NCBI GenBank assembly: GCA_025201805.1
Contig: MU619394.1
Span: 1 to 64,000, forward strand
Length of the DNA: 64,000 nucleotides
Direction of reading: 5' to 3'
Source of the DNA: Parasitella parasitica
Lineage: Eukaryota; Mucoromycota; Mucoromycetes; Mucorales; Mucoraceae
In this document: piece after piece, positions 36,185-47,778 of the stretch
How positions within the stretch are numbered: position 1 is the stretch's first letter
Layout: each line of letters starts with the position of its first letter
Translations under genes and position numbers: made by a program
Notes under the pieces: generated by a model
What the model saw: only the letters and a program-made list of their open reading frames with translations
The model's database searches: none
What the model was told of the DNA's origin: nothing

Positions 36185-37739
36185 TCATACGGGCGAGGTG
36201 TGTCGCTTAAATATGTCTGGACGCTCGTTATTATTGAATACAGCGAAGAGAAAGATGTCCAATATGTTATTTGCGGCCATTATGTCGCGATTCCATACCG
36301 TATTACAAGTGTTTTGCTGACACTGCAATACGGCATGTACTCTTCGCACTGACTTGGCCGTTGTAACATTTTCCAAATTGCGTTCTTTACAGATGTTGCA
36401 AACTTGGCTTGTTAGGTACTCGTCTATCAAGCATATATCTAACGTCTCCCCACAGCGCTTCCTCAATGATTCCTTGATACGTCTTACTGGTGCTGATTTA
36501 TTCCCTCGAAGACTCCCATCATTGAACATCGCATTTCCTAGGGTGAGAATTGTTTTACGAGGTTTGATATAATGATCAATCGGTGTAGGTGGAATATAAC
36601 TAGTTTTTTGTTTCTTTTCTGTCATTCTTGACTTTTCACCGTATTTAGCGCTTCCATATGTAAGTCGTCGGCAGATTTCTTCTATGCATTTTTGTTTTTT
36701 TATGTCACATTTGAACTTAAGCTTGGAAGAACTAGAGTCGAACGTATTAGTAAAAGGTAAATAAATTTAATGTTGAGCGCTTACCGATCATCGCTGTCAT
36801 AATATTTTTTGATATCATCGTATAGATCAAATCGTTCTTTACATGCTTTTACAAAATCTTCTAAGTTAGTTGTCTTGAATGAGCTTAAAGTGGAAATTTT
36901 CTGATATTCGTTCATGTACTGTTTCTTATGCTGCTCTCTTTGTGTGCTAGCAACATTAAAGCCACAAAGGTGGTAGTACTCTTTTAAGCTTGTTGTTCTT
37001 TCTCTTCCTAATTGGTCGACAGCTGTTGTAATATCACGAATTCCCGGATCGATAGCAAAAATCTGGCAGCCAAGTTGAATATCATTAATAAAGTCTGAGG
37101 GTTGCTTTTCAACATAGCCTTCGTTTTTCTTCTTTACAGCACGAATAAAATGGAAAAAAAACTGAATAGCCATCTGTGGTAATCACATTACTAATACAAG
37201 GACAGTGCTATTTCTCAACAAAATCAAAGAAGCTTACTTGAAACGTTTTTTGCCCGTCGACAGACTTTCTCTTGTTCGAAATCCAAGCTTAGAAAAACGG
37301 AAAAGATTATGATGGGCATCTGTTAGCTCGGTTTCTGTCTTTTTGCCTGACCGATATCATGGTACGTCGGATTGTTTAACCAACCTCCACAGTGCTTGGG
37401 CTTCTATTTGTATTGCTTTGCTCTGTACAGTATAAACAGGAGCGATTGTGAAAAAGCGATAACCTCTAGGATCAGTATATTTGGCCGGGAAAAATGTTCC
37501 ATCGTCAATCCGTGCTTTGACGGTATCTATAAAGTGCTGGATAATTGAAATCTGCTGTGCAGTGAGTAAGGATAATTTTCTCCCTGATACAAAAGTCTCA
37601 TTCGAGTTAATCGACTGCAGAACTTGCTCTTGTAAAGATGGGAATTGCTTTCTGCTCAAAGTTTGAATGAATTGAATTTCTTGAAGTTTTCGATATACAT
37701 AGCCTTTACTAGCAACTTTTGACGGTGAAAAAATTCAAT
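36185..37739 (-). pseudogene. Fanzor (eukaryotic TnpB-like RNA-guided nuclease), decayed copy
   Basis: The C-terminal part reads through two exons, 37173-36785 and 36731-36185, in phase. It holds RuvC-I (IFAIDPGIRDITTAV), a GNAMFNDGSLRGNKSAP segment, the acidic DEYLTSQ motif, a zinc ribbon (CNIC ... CQQNTC) and RuvC-III (VWNRDIMAANNI). The N-terminal part (about 37739-37238) is open as KGYVYRKLQEIQFIQTL ... YRFFTIAPVYTVQSKAIQIE. It then meets an in-frame TGA at 37359-37357, continues as NLFRFSKLGFRTRESLSTGK, and is out of phase with the next exon after an A6 run. Fanzors are transposon-borne nucleases guided by an RNA from the locus. This copy is probably inactive as read. A hidden intron could remove the TGA, so intactness is not excluded. 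Confidence 0.85.
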
Positions 37740-39827
37740 TTCAAGTGAATGATAAAGGTCATGGTGATTTTGATGACATGTATTAGGGTTTTTGATAACA
37801 AACCTTTTATTTCTGATAAAAGCTGAGAAGTTTCTGAGAGAAGAGAAATGTCTCTCGAAGAATATTTCAAGTAGTATTTCTATTTTAGATTAAAAATGCC
37901 CAAGAATAGGGAACGTCTTGAAATAATATGCGAGATTGCGACGCCCTAATTATTTTATTTTTGATCAAACAGCCATTGTGCAAGAACGATAGGTATTTTT
38001 AAATGAATGACTATTTGGGTTTTTTAATAACCATTTTTCAATACAATGAAAAGACTTTAGCGACACTGACGACATGAACTTCAGATACCTGTAACTGAAC
38101 AATCACAAACGGATCACAATACAGAATTGTTTGAATTTCATAATTGATAAATTAATTCAGATATATCTGTTATTGGACATCTAAATAAGCCTAAATATTC
38201 AGACAAGTCATTGGTTTTTAAAATAAAAAATGGTTAAACCACAAAACCTTCAAAGTATCAAACAGTATATATTAATGCATGTACTCCTCAAATTATGCAT
38301 TTACACAATGGAAAATCATAACAGATTCTGCAAACGACAATCTCTATTTTTTTAACTTCATACCTATTATCATTTTGTGTTACATCTGTTACGTTAGGTC
38401 AGCATATTGAATATCAAAGAAAGAATATACTGTCAGGACTAGTTATAACAAAAATGTGTTTGGTATAGCGAATTATCCCTTAATGAAAATTTGATACTTA
38501 AAAGTACAGTGCCTGGGACCTGGAATCTACAAGAAGCTTATTATGAAGCTTAACTTTTGATAGTAAAACTACCTCGAACTCAATCTTAACTTCTATTTTA
38601 CTTTCTATTTTACATGTTTAGCATTATAATCACAAAAAAGGGAACTCTTGAACTGGCACCAAGCATTATTATAAGCAACAATGGTAATAGAGCTTCTCTG
38701 CCACTAGTAATTTATAAATTTTGAATTATTCACATACAACAAGGGGTAACTACAGCAAAGTATTCATTAATTATCCTCTTCCGCTTCCAACTCGATGGGT
38801 CACACCTGTTTTATCATATTACTATGAAGAAAAGTATACTTGCGGTATCAAAAATACCCACTTTATAGAGCTATGTCAAATACTAGAATTAATATTAACG
38901 TAATATCCTCTCCAGACACATGTTTTTTACTGCTTAAAAACAAGAACTTTAGTTTTGTGTGTCATTTTTTGATTGATTTTGATAATCAAAAGTGTCCTGA
39001 AAACACCAGAAATAGTATCTATTGGGAAAAAACTATATTATATATGATTTTGGTGCAATTTGAGCATGATTTTTTTTTCGATGCAAAATCATGAATTTTT
39101 TCGATTTTTTCCTTGTATCCACACATCAAAAATCATCAATTATGCATTATCCTCGATTTTGACCTCAAAAATGCAACTTTTGACTATGACATATATTGGA
39201 GGAAAAGGATCGTAAAAGACCATTCCATGATCTGAAAGACTGGCAATGCGTTTTGATTAAGCAAAATATTGACTTTTTCCTCTTAATCTGTTTTTGATGT
39301 TTTTTGGCAGAAATCCTTCTATAAGCATACGGGAATCATGAAATGGTACCATTGTGTAGAGCGCCCAAAAATACAGCTATTATCATAGACTGACAGCCGT
39401 GGTATGTATAGTATCAGAGGATGATATCTTGCCTTAAAGAAGTAATTTTGTTTTCTGATTGTACAAATGGAGTTTCTGAAAGAACTTTTCTTTTCTGATT
39501 TTGGATGCGTTTAATCTCCGCCATCAAACAAAATTGGTGTAATTTTTAAAGAAAGCGTTAGCTTTGAGAAGCCACAGCTTATCCAATTTAAGAGAGAAAC
39601 AATTGAAGCCTAGTTTATTTAAATTGTGTACTTCGTGGCTTTCTAATGGTAGCACTCGCATGTCTGTACCTGGCCAGACGATCTCACGCTCCGACTTTGA
39701 AAAATACTTTTCCAAAAAAGTCGTTCCTTTCATCTGATGTCAACTTGAAAAGTACAAAAACTTGCTCTAGGCTATGCAAAAGTTTGATCAAAAGGTGCCT
39801 TATAGTCTAATGCATTACTTTGAATTA
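37740..39827. other. A+T-rich spacer, probable relic mobile DNA
   Basis: Only short frames without recognisable motifs are present. Its position between the Fanzor relic and the MITE suggests an old insertion area. Confidence 0.4.
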
Positions 39828-40307
39828 CAGTAGCCGCTCGATTTAAGGCTGTTCGATATAAGGCTATTCACGATATAAGGCTAAAATTTTTGTGAATTTT
39901 TTTTTTAAGCAGGGAGTTAGCCTTATTAGCCTTATTCGATATAAGGCTGAAAAATTTCGAAATTTTAGCCTTATTTTACAGTAAATTGACGGTATTTAAA
40001 TTTGTGTTGTGTTGGAAACTGAGCATTATGCTACAGATTTCGTACTTTTGCTCGATAGTGAGACGCTCTCTTGATTGTTGATTAATGCTCATAGTATAAT
40101 TGTTTGTCAAAATATGCTTTTTTAAGAATAAAGAAGTAAATGGATTTGACTGGACATGTGTCAAATTAATCTAATAGCTGTAGTACCGTATCAACTATGC
40201 CGGTGACTGTTTTAAGAGTAATAGTCACATGCACGATATAAGGCTATGTTCGATATAAGGCTAAAAAAAGCTTGCAAAAAAAGTAGCCTTAAATCGAGCG
40301 GCTACTG
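39828..40307. mobile_element. 480-bp pogo/Tc1-mariner-type MITE
   Basis: Perfect terminal inverted repeats begin CAGTAGCCGCTCGATTTAAG (39828 onward) and recur as the reverse complement ending at 40307; about 23 bp are identical. TA dinucleotides flank both ends (39826-39827 and 40308-40309), the expected Tc1/mariner/pogo target duplication. Sub-terminal repeats TTCGATATAAGGCT occur inside both ends. It is non-autonomous, with only a transposase N-terminal stub remaining. The perfect ends suggest fairly recent mobility. Confidence 0.92.
39976..40092 (-). pseudogene. pogo transposase N-terminal stub inside the MITE
   Basis: The frame beginning MSINQQSRERLTIEQKYEIC resembles the start of the CENP-B/pogo helix-turn-helix (the RLTLEQKLEI-like segment) and stops after 38 residues. 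It shows that the MITE arose by internal deletion of an autonomous pogo-like element. Confidence 0.6.
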
Positions 40308-41300
40308 TACTTGTTTTTGTGTTTGAGATCGTTAAACATTGTTCTCTTACAGTTTTTGTCTTTTTTCTGACAATAGCACCCTGAAGTTTGCGTAGACCAA
40401 AAAAAAAAAAAAAGAAAAAACGGGCGCCCAAAATCTACGCTGTATGAATGGGTGGTGATTTACCCTGGTGGCAGATTGTTTCATTTTCTCCGGCATTTTC
40501 TTATACCCTCAGTTGATCTGGCATCTTCTAGTCTAGAAGGTCTTGTCAGACAAGTCCCAAGCTGGGTTCTGTATATCCAGTTGCACAATAGAACAGCTAG
40601 TCAAACCTGTGTCATCTTTTCCATAACGCTGGAATGTTTCAAAAGTGTATGTCTTTGTGAAGCCAAAAAATTATCTGTGTAGAAATTTAGGACATAAATG
40701 TGTTCATCTCGACCTTGCCCATTCCTCCTCGAACGGTTTCAAAGACCGTTTAAAGCAGCAATAGTCTTCAAGTTGTAAAAAATTCATGGATTGTGTTTAT
40801 CAAAGCACGATTAACTTAACTTCGTCAATGACAATCGTTCATGTTGTACTTTTTCTTTCTTTCAAGTTTCATAATAGCTTCCAACCTCCAATTTTTACCA
40901 GAAAGCTTATTGCATATATGGTTGTACTGAGGAGATTGTTAATTCACTAATCGTCTCCAAATGTTAATGAAGGCACAAAATCTCTATAGTTGAGAAATCG
41001 CTTCCGCTACAACAACGATTACACAAGAAAATAAAAATCAATAAAGCTGGAATTATACTGATAATGTATCCAGGTACAACCTCCTGGGATCAAATTTTAA
41101 CTTGATATAGATTTCTAATAACGTTAGTCTTGTAATATTCGTTAGCAGACAGGTTGATGCAGAAAGTTCACTGAAAGGTCAACATCAACACGAGCCTTCG
41201 TGACCGCTGCTACATCCCAACCCATCCCCCCGCACAAACGTGTTTCAAAAAAGATCAGTTTATACTTGATTCTTTTTACTTTTAAAGTATATTACAAAAT
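40308..41300. other. spacer with poly-A tract, no gene
   Basis: A poly-A stretch at about 40400-40427 lies between tgcgtagac and atctacgc, a short imperfect inverted pair. Nothing coding was recognised. Confidence 0.45.
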
Positions 41301-41638
41301 ATGGCGGTGGCACCTAATACACCTAGATTTGTCTTACTAGGATGGTAAGAATTTACAAATGAGACAATTAAGCCAAACACTCATTTTTGTTACATGTGTA
41401 GGACAACCGTTGCTGTTTGTAAGATTTGATACTCATAATTTAATATTAAACTAATCTAAACTGTGTATAATTGTATGCAGCTGCTTTAGTTGCTTACACA
41501 GTTGGTAAAGAATACACACTAACCCGTCTAAAAAATTATACCAAAGACAACTCTGTCACTTCGAGTGGAGGTCATGAGATTCAAGAAGCACCCAAGGAAG
41601 GCGAGCCTTTACGTCGTTCTGTTAACAGAAGACTCTGA
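41301..41638 (+). CDS. 72-aa single-pass membrane protein, unknown
   Basis: Exons 41301-41344, 41402-41418 (17 nt) and 41481-41638 join in phase to give 72 aa. After MAVAPNTPRFVLLG comes one hydrophobic helix (FVLLGWTTVAVSALVAYTVG) and then a charged tail ending PLRRSVNRRL. The layout fits a small mitochondrial inner-membrane or ER protein. I recognise no family. Confidence 0.65.
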
Positions 41639-42073
41639 ATAATAAAATTGACAGAAAATTACCTATTTATAGCATAAATTTACTCCTGCATCTACACAAT
41701 AATGTAGTTTTTTGCCTGCAACATTTCATCGGTCGACTGGATATTAGACATACTGATACATGAGCAAGAACATCCGTTGAAACAATCATGCAAATAATTG
41801 TAATTACATACATTTACGCTAAATGAGCCAGGTCTTTCTTCTTTTTTAAATCAAAAACGTGGTATCACATTTCGTATAACCCGTCTAAAAAATAGCTTCT
41901 AAAATATTTTGTCTCCTCAATCCAACATATATAAAGAAGTCTACCACACCTTCATCCCCTATCATTATAGACAAAGATTTCTATTTAAAAAAAAGACAAG
42001 CAGCATTTTTCATTTATCCTCTTTTTCCTGTTCTTCTTCATATTCTCCCTTGTTACGTCGTTCTTATTTCAAC
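41639..42073. promoter_or_regulatory. upstream region of the aspartic protease with TATA box
   Basis: TATATAAA at 41928-41935 lies about 140 bp before the protease start codon, followed by a pyrimidine-rich leader. No other feature was recognised. Confidence 0.4.
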
Positions 42074-43288
42074 ATGTGGAAAAAGATAATACTGTTAATA
42101 TCAACCTCTGTCGCTTTAGTCTCATCTGTACCAGCATCCAATGCGAAACCAATTCATTTGCAGTTACAAAACACTAAACACGCATTATCACTCGGGAAAA
42201 GATCATTGCGACACAGCGAAATACCGCTTATCAACGACCTTGATCTTGGTGAAGTAGCCGTAAAAGTTCAAATCGGCACGCCGGCTCAAGAATTCCTGCT
42301 ACTATTTGATACAGGCAGTTCTGATACTTGGGTTCCTTCGCAACAATGTACCACCAAAACTGGATGTCCAGATTTTCTTAAACACTATGACAGTAAAGCT
42401 TCCAGCAGCTATCGTGCATTAGACAATGACAAATTGAGCATCGCTTATGGCATTGGCAGCGCTGATGGCCATTACTTTGAAGACGTTGTGTCATTTGGAG
42501 GTGATTACACTAACAAGAAGCAAATCTTGGCATCTGTCGATGAAGCTGTCGGATCCATCTCGCATCAAGATAAATCAAGTGATGTAGATCATGTGTTCTT
42601 GGACGGCATATTTGGTGCAGGATTACCTGGAGGCACAGTGCGTGCTTTACAAGGTGGAGAAGAATATGATCCATTAATCGTTGCATTGTATAAATCCAAA
42701 ACTATCCCTAATCCAGTCTTCTCTGTATATATTGCACAAGATGATGCAGAAGGCAATGTTATTTTAGGTGATGTCCATCCTGGCTATGACTTCATTTACA
42801 CGCCTGCTATAGGAGCTCGATGGTCTGCTCAAATCACTGAATTCCAGCTCCAAGCATCAAAGAACACTACAAACTTTAAATTTAGTCAAAAGACATTGTT
42901 TGGCATTGACACGGGATCTAATTTTATGTATCTTCCTGTCCCTTTGGCTACAGGTTTAGCTAAAAGTATTACCCAAGAAAAAAATTTAATACAAGAAAAA
43001 TCAGGCGTCTACGTTGTGGATTGCCAGCTCCAGGATAGCTTGGACTTTGTCAACATCTTTTTCCCTTCAAGTGATTTTCCTGGAAAAAGTATTTATATCT
43101 CAATACCTGTCAAGGAACTAGTATCCAAACGTGAAGAAGATGGTCAGTGCTTATTGCTTTTCATACCTTCAAGTGACAAGTTCATCTTGGGAAATATGTT
43201 CCTTCGACACTTTATTACAGTCTTTGACTTTGGCGGTAAGGCTCCCCGGATCGGATTTGCTCCTGTGAAGCATCAAGTGAATTCTTGA
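42074..43288 (+). CDS. secreted pepsin-like aspartic protease (A1)
   Basis: A single exon of 404 aa. A signal peptide (MWKKIILLISTSVALVSSVP) is followed by a short propeptide region ending near KRSLRHSE. The first catalytic motif is LLFDTGSSDTWV (Asp near residue 79), the flap Tyr lies in LSIAYGIGSADGHYFED, and the second catalytic motif is FGIDTGSNFMYLP (Asp near residue 279). Hydrophobic-hydrophobic-Gly motifs (FILGNMFLRHF) support the fold. Such enzymes act in vacuoles or outside the cell. A longer start upstream would place non-signal sequence before the signal peptide and is unlikely. Confidence 0.94.
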   Translation: MWKKIILLISTSVALVSSVPASNAKPIHLQLQNTKHALSLGKRSLRHSEIPLINDLDLGEVAVKVQIGTPAQEFLLLFDTGSSDTWVPSQQCTTKTGCPDFLKHYDSKASSSYRALDNDKLSIAYGIGSADGHYFEDVVSFGGDYTNKKQILASVDEAVGSISHQDKSSDVDHVFLDGIFGAGLPGGTVRALQGGEEYDPLIVALYKSKTIPNPVFSVYIAQDDAEGNVILGDVHPGYDFIYTPAIGARWSAQITEFQLQASKNTTNFKFSQKTLFGIDTGSNFMYLPVPLATGLAKSITQEKNLIQEKSGVYVVDCQLQDSLDFVNIFFPSSDFPGKSIYISIPVKELVSKREEDGQCLLLFIPSSDKFILGNMFLRHFITVFDFGGKAPRIGFAPVKHQVNS

Positions 43289-43368
43289 ACGAATATGTAA
43301 TAATAATATAGGAGAGGTCAAAATAAAACTGCTCATCATTCTTATACATTTTTATTTAACTGTTTTTT

Positions 43369-44526
43369 TTAAGGATTAATAAAAGGACTTTGTGAGGCAT
43401 TAGTATTTACTGGAGTGGTAAAAGTAGTATTATCATTATTAGTTGAGGAAGAGGCAGATGCGCTATTTTCGTTTATCATAACTACAGGTACTTGCTCTTT
43501 AGCTTTGAGTCGTATAGCTTCAAGTAACGAGTCTATTAAAACATTGTTATGAGTAGAAGGCTCACTGATTAACATGCGCTGAGCTTGTTGGGCTAAAGTA
43601 CTATTAAGCATGGAAGAAGATTGAGATAGCAATGTATTGATGCTTTCAATTTCAGCTTGAAGTTGATCTCTTCTCGTAGAAAGAGCCCTACAAAACTTTG
43701 CTGGTTCCAATAATAGCATACTTGTCAATGCAGCTGTCGTCGATGCAGTTGTTGTGCTAATATTATCCGTGGATAACGACGATGAAGAAGAAAACGCGGC
43801 TGACAATAATTCAGTTAAACTGCCTACGCTACATGGGTCTTTTCTGTTGCATTGTTCTTGCTCGTCTTCTTCTTGTTGAATCAGCGAAGTCATAAAAGAT
43901 CGAAGATTTGGCAATGATTCAGTAGTAGGCGGTAATGTTGAATTATGGATGGGTGATAGTTGGAATGAAGACCGACGTCTTTCTGTTGGTAAAGCAGGGA
44001 TATCAAGCGGTTGCGTAGCTTCCACGGAAACCGTAGAAGACATACTATGGTTACTATGGGCACTATGGTTGCTATGGCTGCTATCTCTTCTAGTAAACGG
44101 ATCATAATGTTGATCTTGATAGGCAAAACTGAAAGATGGTCTTTGATTAGTTGAAAAAGAAGATGGTAATGGCTGATTTTCTTGTTGCGTATATTTTTTT
44201 GCCATGTGAACTCTTTTACGTCTATGAATAACCGTTCTTTTCATTGAAAGAGGACGATGCACGTTATGTAATTTATAATAAAGCCCACAAGCATTACATA
44301 TATTGTTGCCCTCATCATCACGTCTCCATAATGGAGTGGTTGTTGTATCGCAATTGAAGCATCTTGTATTTTTATTTATCTTACAATCTTGACAATCTTC
44401 GTTGGGATGATGGTGGTGATGATTGTTTTGGTTGGAGGATACTGACGGGTGCTGTTGTTGTGGTTGTGATCTAAGCCAATGTTGTTGTGATGAAGAAGAA
44501 GGATTTTGATTAGCTGCATTAAACAT
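43369..44526 (-). CDS. GATA-type zinc finger transcription factor
   Basis: A single exon of 385 aa. One GATA finger of the C-x2-C-x17-C-x2-C type lies at residues 56-80 ([14 protein letters not shown] ... [16 protein letters not shown]), followed by a basic tail ([15 protein letters not shown]). An extra C-x2-C (CQDC) lies just before it. The N terminus is Gln/His-rich, including HHHHH. The middle is Ser-rich, and a C-terminal helix region ([20 protein letters not shown]) may be a coiled coil. It presumably binds GATA sites in the nucleus; the regulated pathway (nitrogen, iron, development) cannot be decided. It is convergent with the protease, 80 bp between stops. Confidence 0.93.
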   Translation of the reverse strand: MFNAANQNPSSSSQQHWLRSQPQQQHPSVSSNQNNHHHHHPNEDCQDCKINKNTRCFNCDTTTTPLWRRDDEGNNICNACGLYYKLHNVHRPLSMKRTVIHRRKRVHMAKKYTQQENQPLPSSFSTNQRPSFSFAYQDQHYDPFTRRDSSHSNHSAHSNHSMSSTVSVEATQPLDIPALPTERRRSSFQLSPIHNSTLPPTTESLPNLRSFMTSLIQQEEDEQEQCNRKDPCSVGSLTELLSAAFSSSSSLSTDNISTTTASTTAALTSMLLLEPAKFCRALSTRRDQLQAEIESINTLLSQSSSMLNSTLAQQAQRMLISEPSTHNNVLIDSLLEAIRLKAKEQVPVVMINENSASASSSTNNDNTTFTTPVNTNASQSPFINP

Positions 44527-45076
44527 TTCTTCGAGTAATTATTAGAGCAAAAGAGAGGGAGGGAAATAGGTATATAAACAAATGGTAATATAATCAACAG
44601 GTTTTCGTACCTTTTAATTTTTGTATTTCCCAAATACAGAGTTGGAGATAAGATACGAAATTTTTAATGACCTTTATAATTCGTTGACAGATAACAAATT
44701 GATATCCCAGCTTAAATAGGGCATAGTTGTAGGTAGCGTCTTGTGAAATATATACATGTTCCTTGATCTACCCTTTCATCAGATCAATATTTATAGTACA
44801 TGCACCAAATAAGTTTTCTCAGTCATATATATCTCGCAAAATACATACTCCCATTGTTTGTATCTATTTCTTTTATTTTAGGTAATATCAAGTGCTACCT
44901 TGTTGTGTTTATATGTATTTCAGAGAGATAATCTACCGTGGGATTTTATTTACTATTTGAAGCCGCTTAAAAATATACAACGAGGACGGTTAAAATGCTT
45001 TACCATCGATGAAAGATAAGAAGAAAATGCGAAACACATTAGGTTTCCTCTTTTTTTCACTGCAACCCACAACATT
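44527..45076. promoter_or_regulatory. divergent promoter region, GATA factor and carboxypeptidase
   Basis: The two start codons are 550 bp apart. The region is A+T-rich; no specific site was recognised. Confidence 0.4.
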
Positions 45077-46833
45077 ATGTTATTTACTAGCAGGATTATT
45101 GCGCTAGCAGCATGCTTTTTTATTGCTTCTAATCCTGTCAACAGTTTGAAATACTCACCTCAAGTTGCATTACAAAATGCTCGTTACGAAAGTCAAGGAT
45201 TTCGTATTTTAAGCAGTGAAAAAATCGACAATTATTCTGTTAGAATAAAGCAGCCAAAATCTTGTGAACCTGGAGTTCAGGTAAATAAAAATGATGTTTT
45301 GGCTTAGTTATTATCCTAAACTCGATTTTTAACTTAAATATATAATAGTATTCTGGGTATATTGACAAGCATGATACCAATGACCATTTCTTTTTTTACT
45401 TTTTCGAGTCAAGAACTGATCCTGAAAACGACCCTACTGTGCTTTGGCTGAATGGTGGTCCTGGATGCTCCTCGATGATGGGGTTATGGATGGAATTAGG
45501 GTAATATTTGTCTCAAGGGAATATGCACTACATAAACTAACGATGTTGCATGTGATAGACCTTGTCAAGTAAATGAGTTTGGCAATGATACCAACAGAAA
45601 CGCTTACAGCTGGAATACTGCCGCCAACGTTGTATTTTTAGACCAGGTATAAGAAAGACACTCCATATTTATAGTGAATATTATTTAATACATCAAAAAA
45701 ATAGCCTGTGAATGTAGGTTACAGTTATGGTGATACCAAAGTTCGAAGCACTGAGGAATCCGCTCGGGATGTTTATGCATTTTTACAACTTTTTTTTGCC
45801 GAATATTCCCAATATGCCAATAATCCTTTCCATATTTCGGGTGAATCCTACGGTGGCCATTACTTGCCTGCCATTTCTACTGAAATCATTCGCAACAACA
45901 AGATTGCCAGAGAGAAGAACTTATTAGAAATCAACTACCAGTCGTTATTGATTGGTAATGGATGGACTGATCCTCGCACACAATTCAAAGAATATGCTAC
46001 TTATGGCTGTTCCAATGACAGTAGTCCTTACAAGCCTTTGTTTGATCAAAAGACCTGCGATAAGATGACGAACTCTTATTCCCATTGCCGTAAATTGCTA
46101 GATGCTTGCTATAAAATGCCAAACGCTATAACTTGTGTACCCGCCAATTTCTACTGTGAGAAATCGCAAACTGGTGCGTTTGATGAGACTGGTTTGAATC
46201 CCTATGATATCCGTAAAAAGTGCGAGGGAGATTCTGGATTATGTTACGACCTGATCGAATCTATTGAAGTGTATGCCAATAGAGAAGATGTTAGATCAGC
46301 ATTAGGTGTGGATGAAAAGGCAGGAAAATATGCAGGATGTAGTGATTCAGTTGGGTACAGGTTTTATCAAACTGGTGATGGGTAACTATATACAATTTGA
46401 TGTAATTCCTTGTATATAATGAATTTACGAAAATATACGTATATTAGTTCAAAAGATTATAGCGGACATGTTGCGGAGACGCTGGAAGCTGGTGTCCGTG
46501 TTCTGCTTTATGTAGGCGATATGGATTGGATTTGTAACTGGGTTGGTAACTTGGCTTGGAGTTTGGATATGGAGTGGTCTGGAAAACAAGGATATAATAA
46601 TGCTCCAAAAGAAAAGTGGTATAGCGATTTCACTGGTACTCAAGCTGGTGATGTTCGCGAATTCAGCAATTTGACCTTTTTGAGAATCTTTAATGCTGGA
46701 CACATGGTAAAAAAAAAGCTATCCCTAAAAAAAATCTTATTAACATAGAACACTATAGGTTCCTTACGATCAGCCGGAAAATGCATTGGATTTCTTTGAC
46801 AAATGGCTCAATAACATTTCTTTAATAAATTAA
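45077..46833 (+). CDS. serine carboxypeptidase (CPY/S10)
   Basis: Exons 45077-45280, 45349-45500, 45559-45646, 45705-46381, 46448-46706 and 46759-46833 give 484 aa. A signal peptide starts [21 protein letters not shown]10 landmarks are [15 protein letters not shown], the catalytic Ser in [13 protein letters not shown] (about residue 196), the catalytic Asp in [16 protein letters not shown] and the catalytic His in NAGHMVPYDQP. The enzyme removes C-terminal residues from peptides, in the vacuole or outside the cell. It has several Cys pairs typical of CPY. It shares a divergent promoter region with the GATA factor. Confidence 0.95.
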
Positions 46834-46980
46834 ACGAATCCGTGTTGTTATTGGTTTGTTCACCATCATCTTTGAAACGTTTTAGGTATTGTGAACTGAA
46901 AAGCAACACTCTAGTGTATATTAGCGTAATTAAACATTACTTTTGAAAGCAATTTAGATTACAACTATTTTTTTCAATCG

Positions 46981-47075
46981 TTATTAAATGAAAATGAAAA
47001 CTGTTTTTGCTCATAACTTTTGAAAGGCACATCGCCCAGTAGAAAGCAAGTTATGCTCAGATAGCTCTGATCATT
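46981..47075 (+). repeat. dispersed repeat copy 2
   Basis: It matches 258-345 in inverted orientation through gcaagttatgctcagatagc and flanking bases, and begins with aaaactgtttttgctcataa, which resembles the pieces at 47570 and 48296. Probably transposon ends. Confidence 0.5.
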
Positions 47076-47778
47076 CCTGTTTAATTAGGCTTAATTCAGC
47101 CTTCTTTTTGCTGTGTATTAAAAAGTAAATGCTTTTACGGTATTCGTGGTTTTCAACTGATAAAAGTTATACCTATCGATTTTATTTTATTTTTCATTTA
47201 TAGAAATACTTTTATTAGATAGCACTGGTTATATCAAAGTTATCTCGTAGATCTCTTATTCAAGGTCTCATTCTCCTTAGTACTGGTATCTAAGGTAAAT
47301 CATGGATAATCCTGATTTGCAACATTCCACAATAGTAAAGTTCTGTATGTTCTAGTTCACATTATGCTACCACCATCATAATGACATTGTGCATTATTGC
47401 ATTTATAGGGTGTATGCGTAAAAAAGTGTACTTCTTTGGCAGATTTACTTTATACTGAAATTTGGCAGAACAGTGCTATATTTACCAAGTTAGATCTTGG
47501 TCCTATGGTTTACTTGACAGAAGTTATGATGACCAAATGTCTATTAATGTCTGTTAATTATGAAAAAATATAAGCTGTTGTTGTACATAATTTGTTCTTC
47601 ATCTACAGCAGCAGCTATTGTTGAATACCTAATTCCATCAGCACAATTCAGGCTTGATATTTCTGTTAAGGCTATTGATAATAAGTTACAGCTGGACGAT
47701 TCAATATGATTTTTCGCTCCTGTCTAGTAAAAAAAGATGAAATAATGATTTTTTTTTATATTTCACATGCTGCGATTA

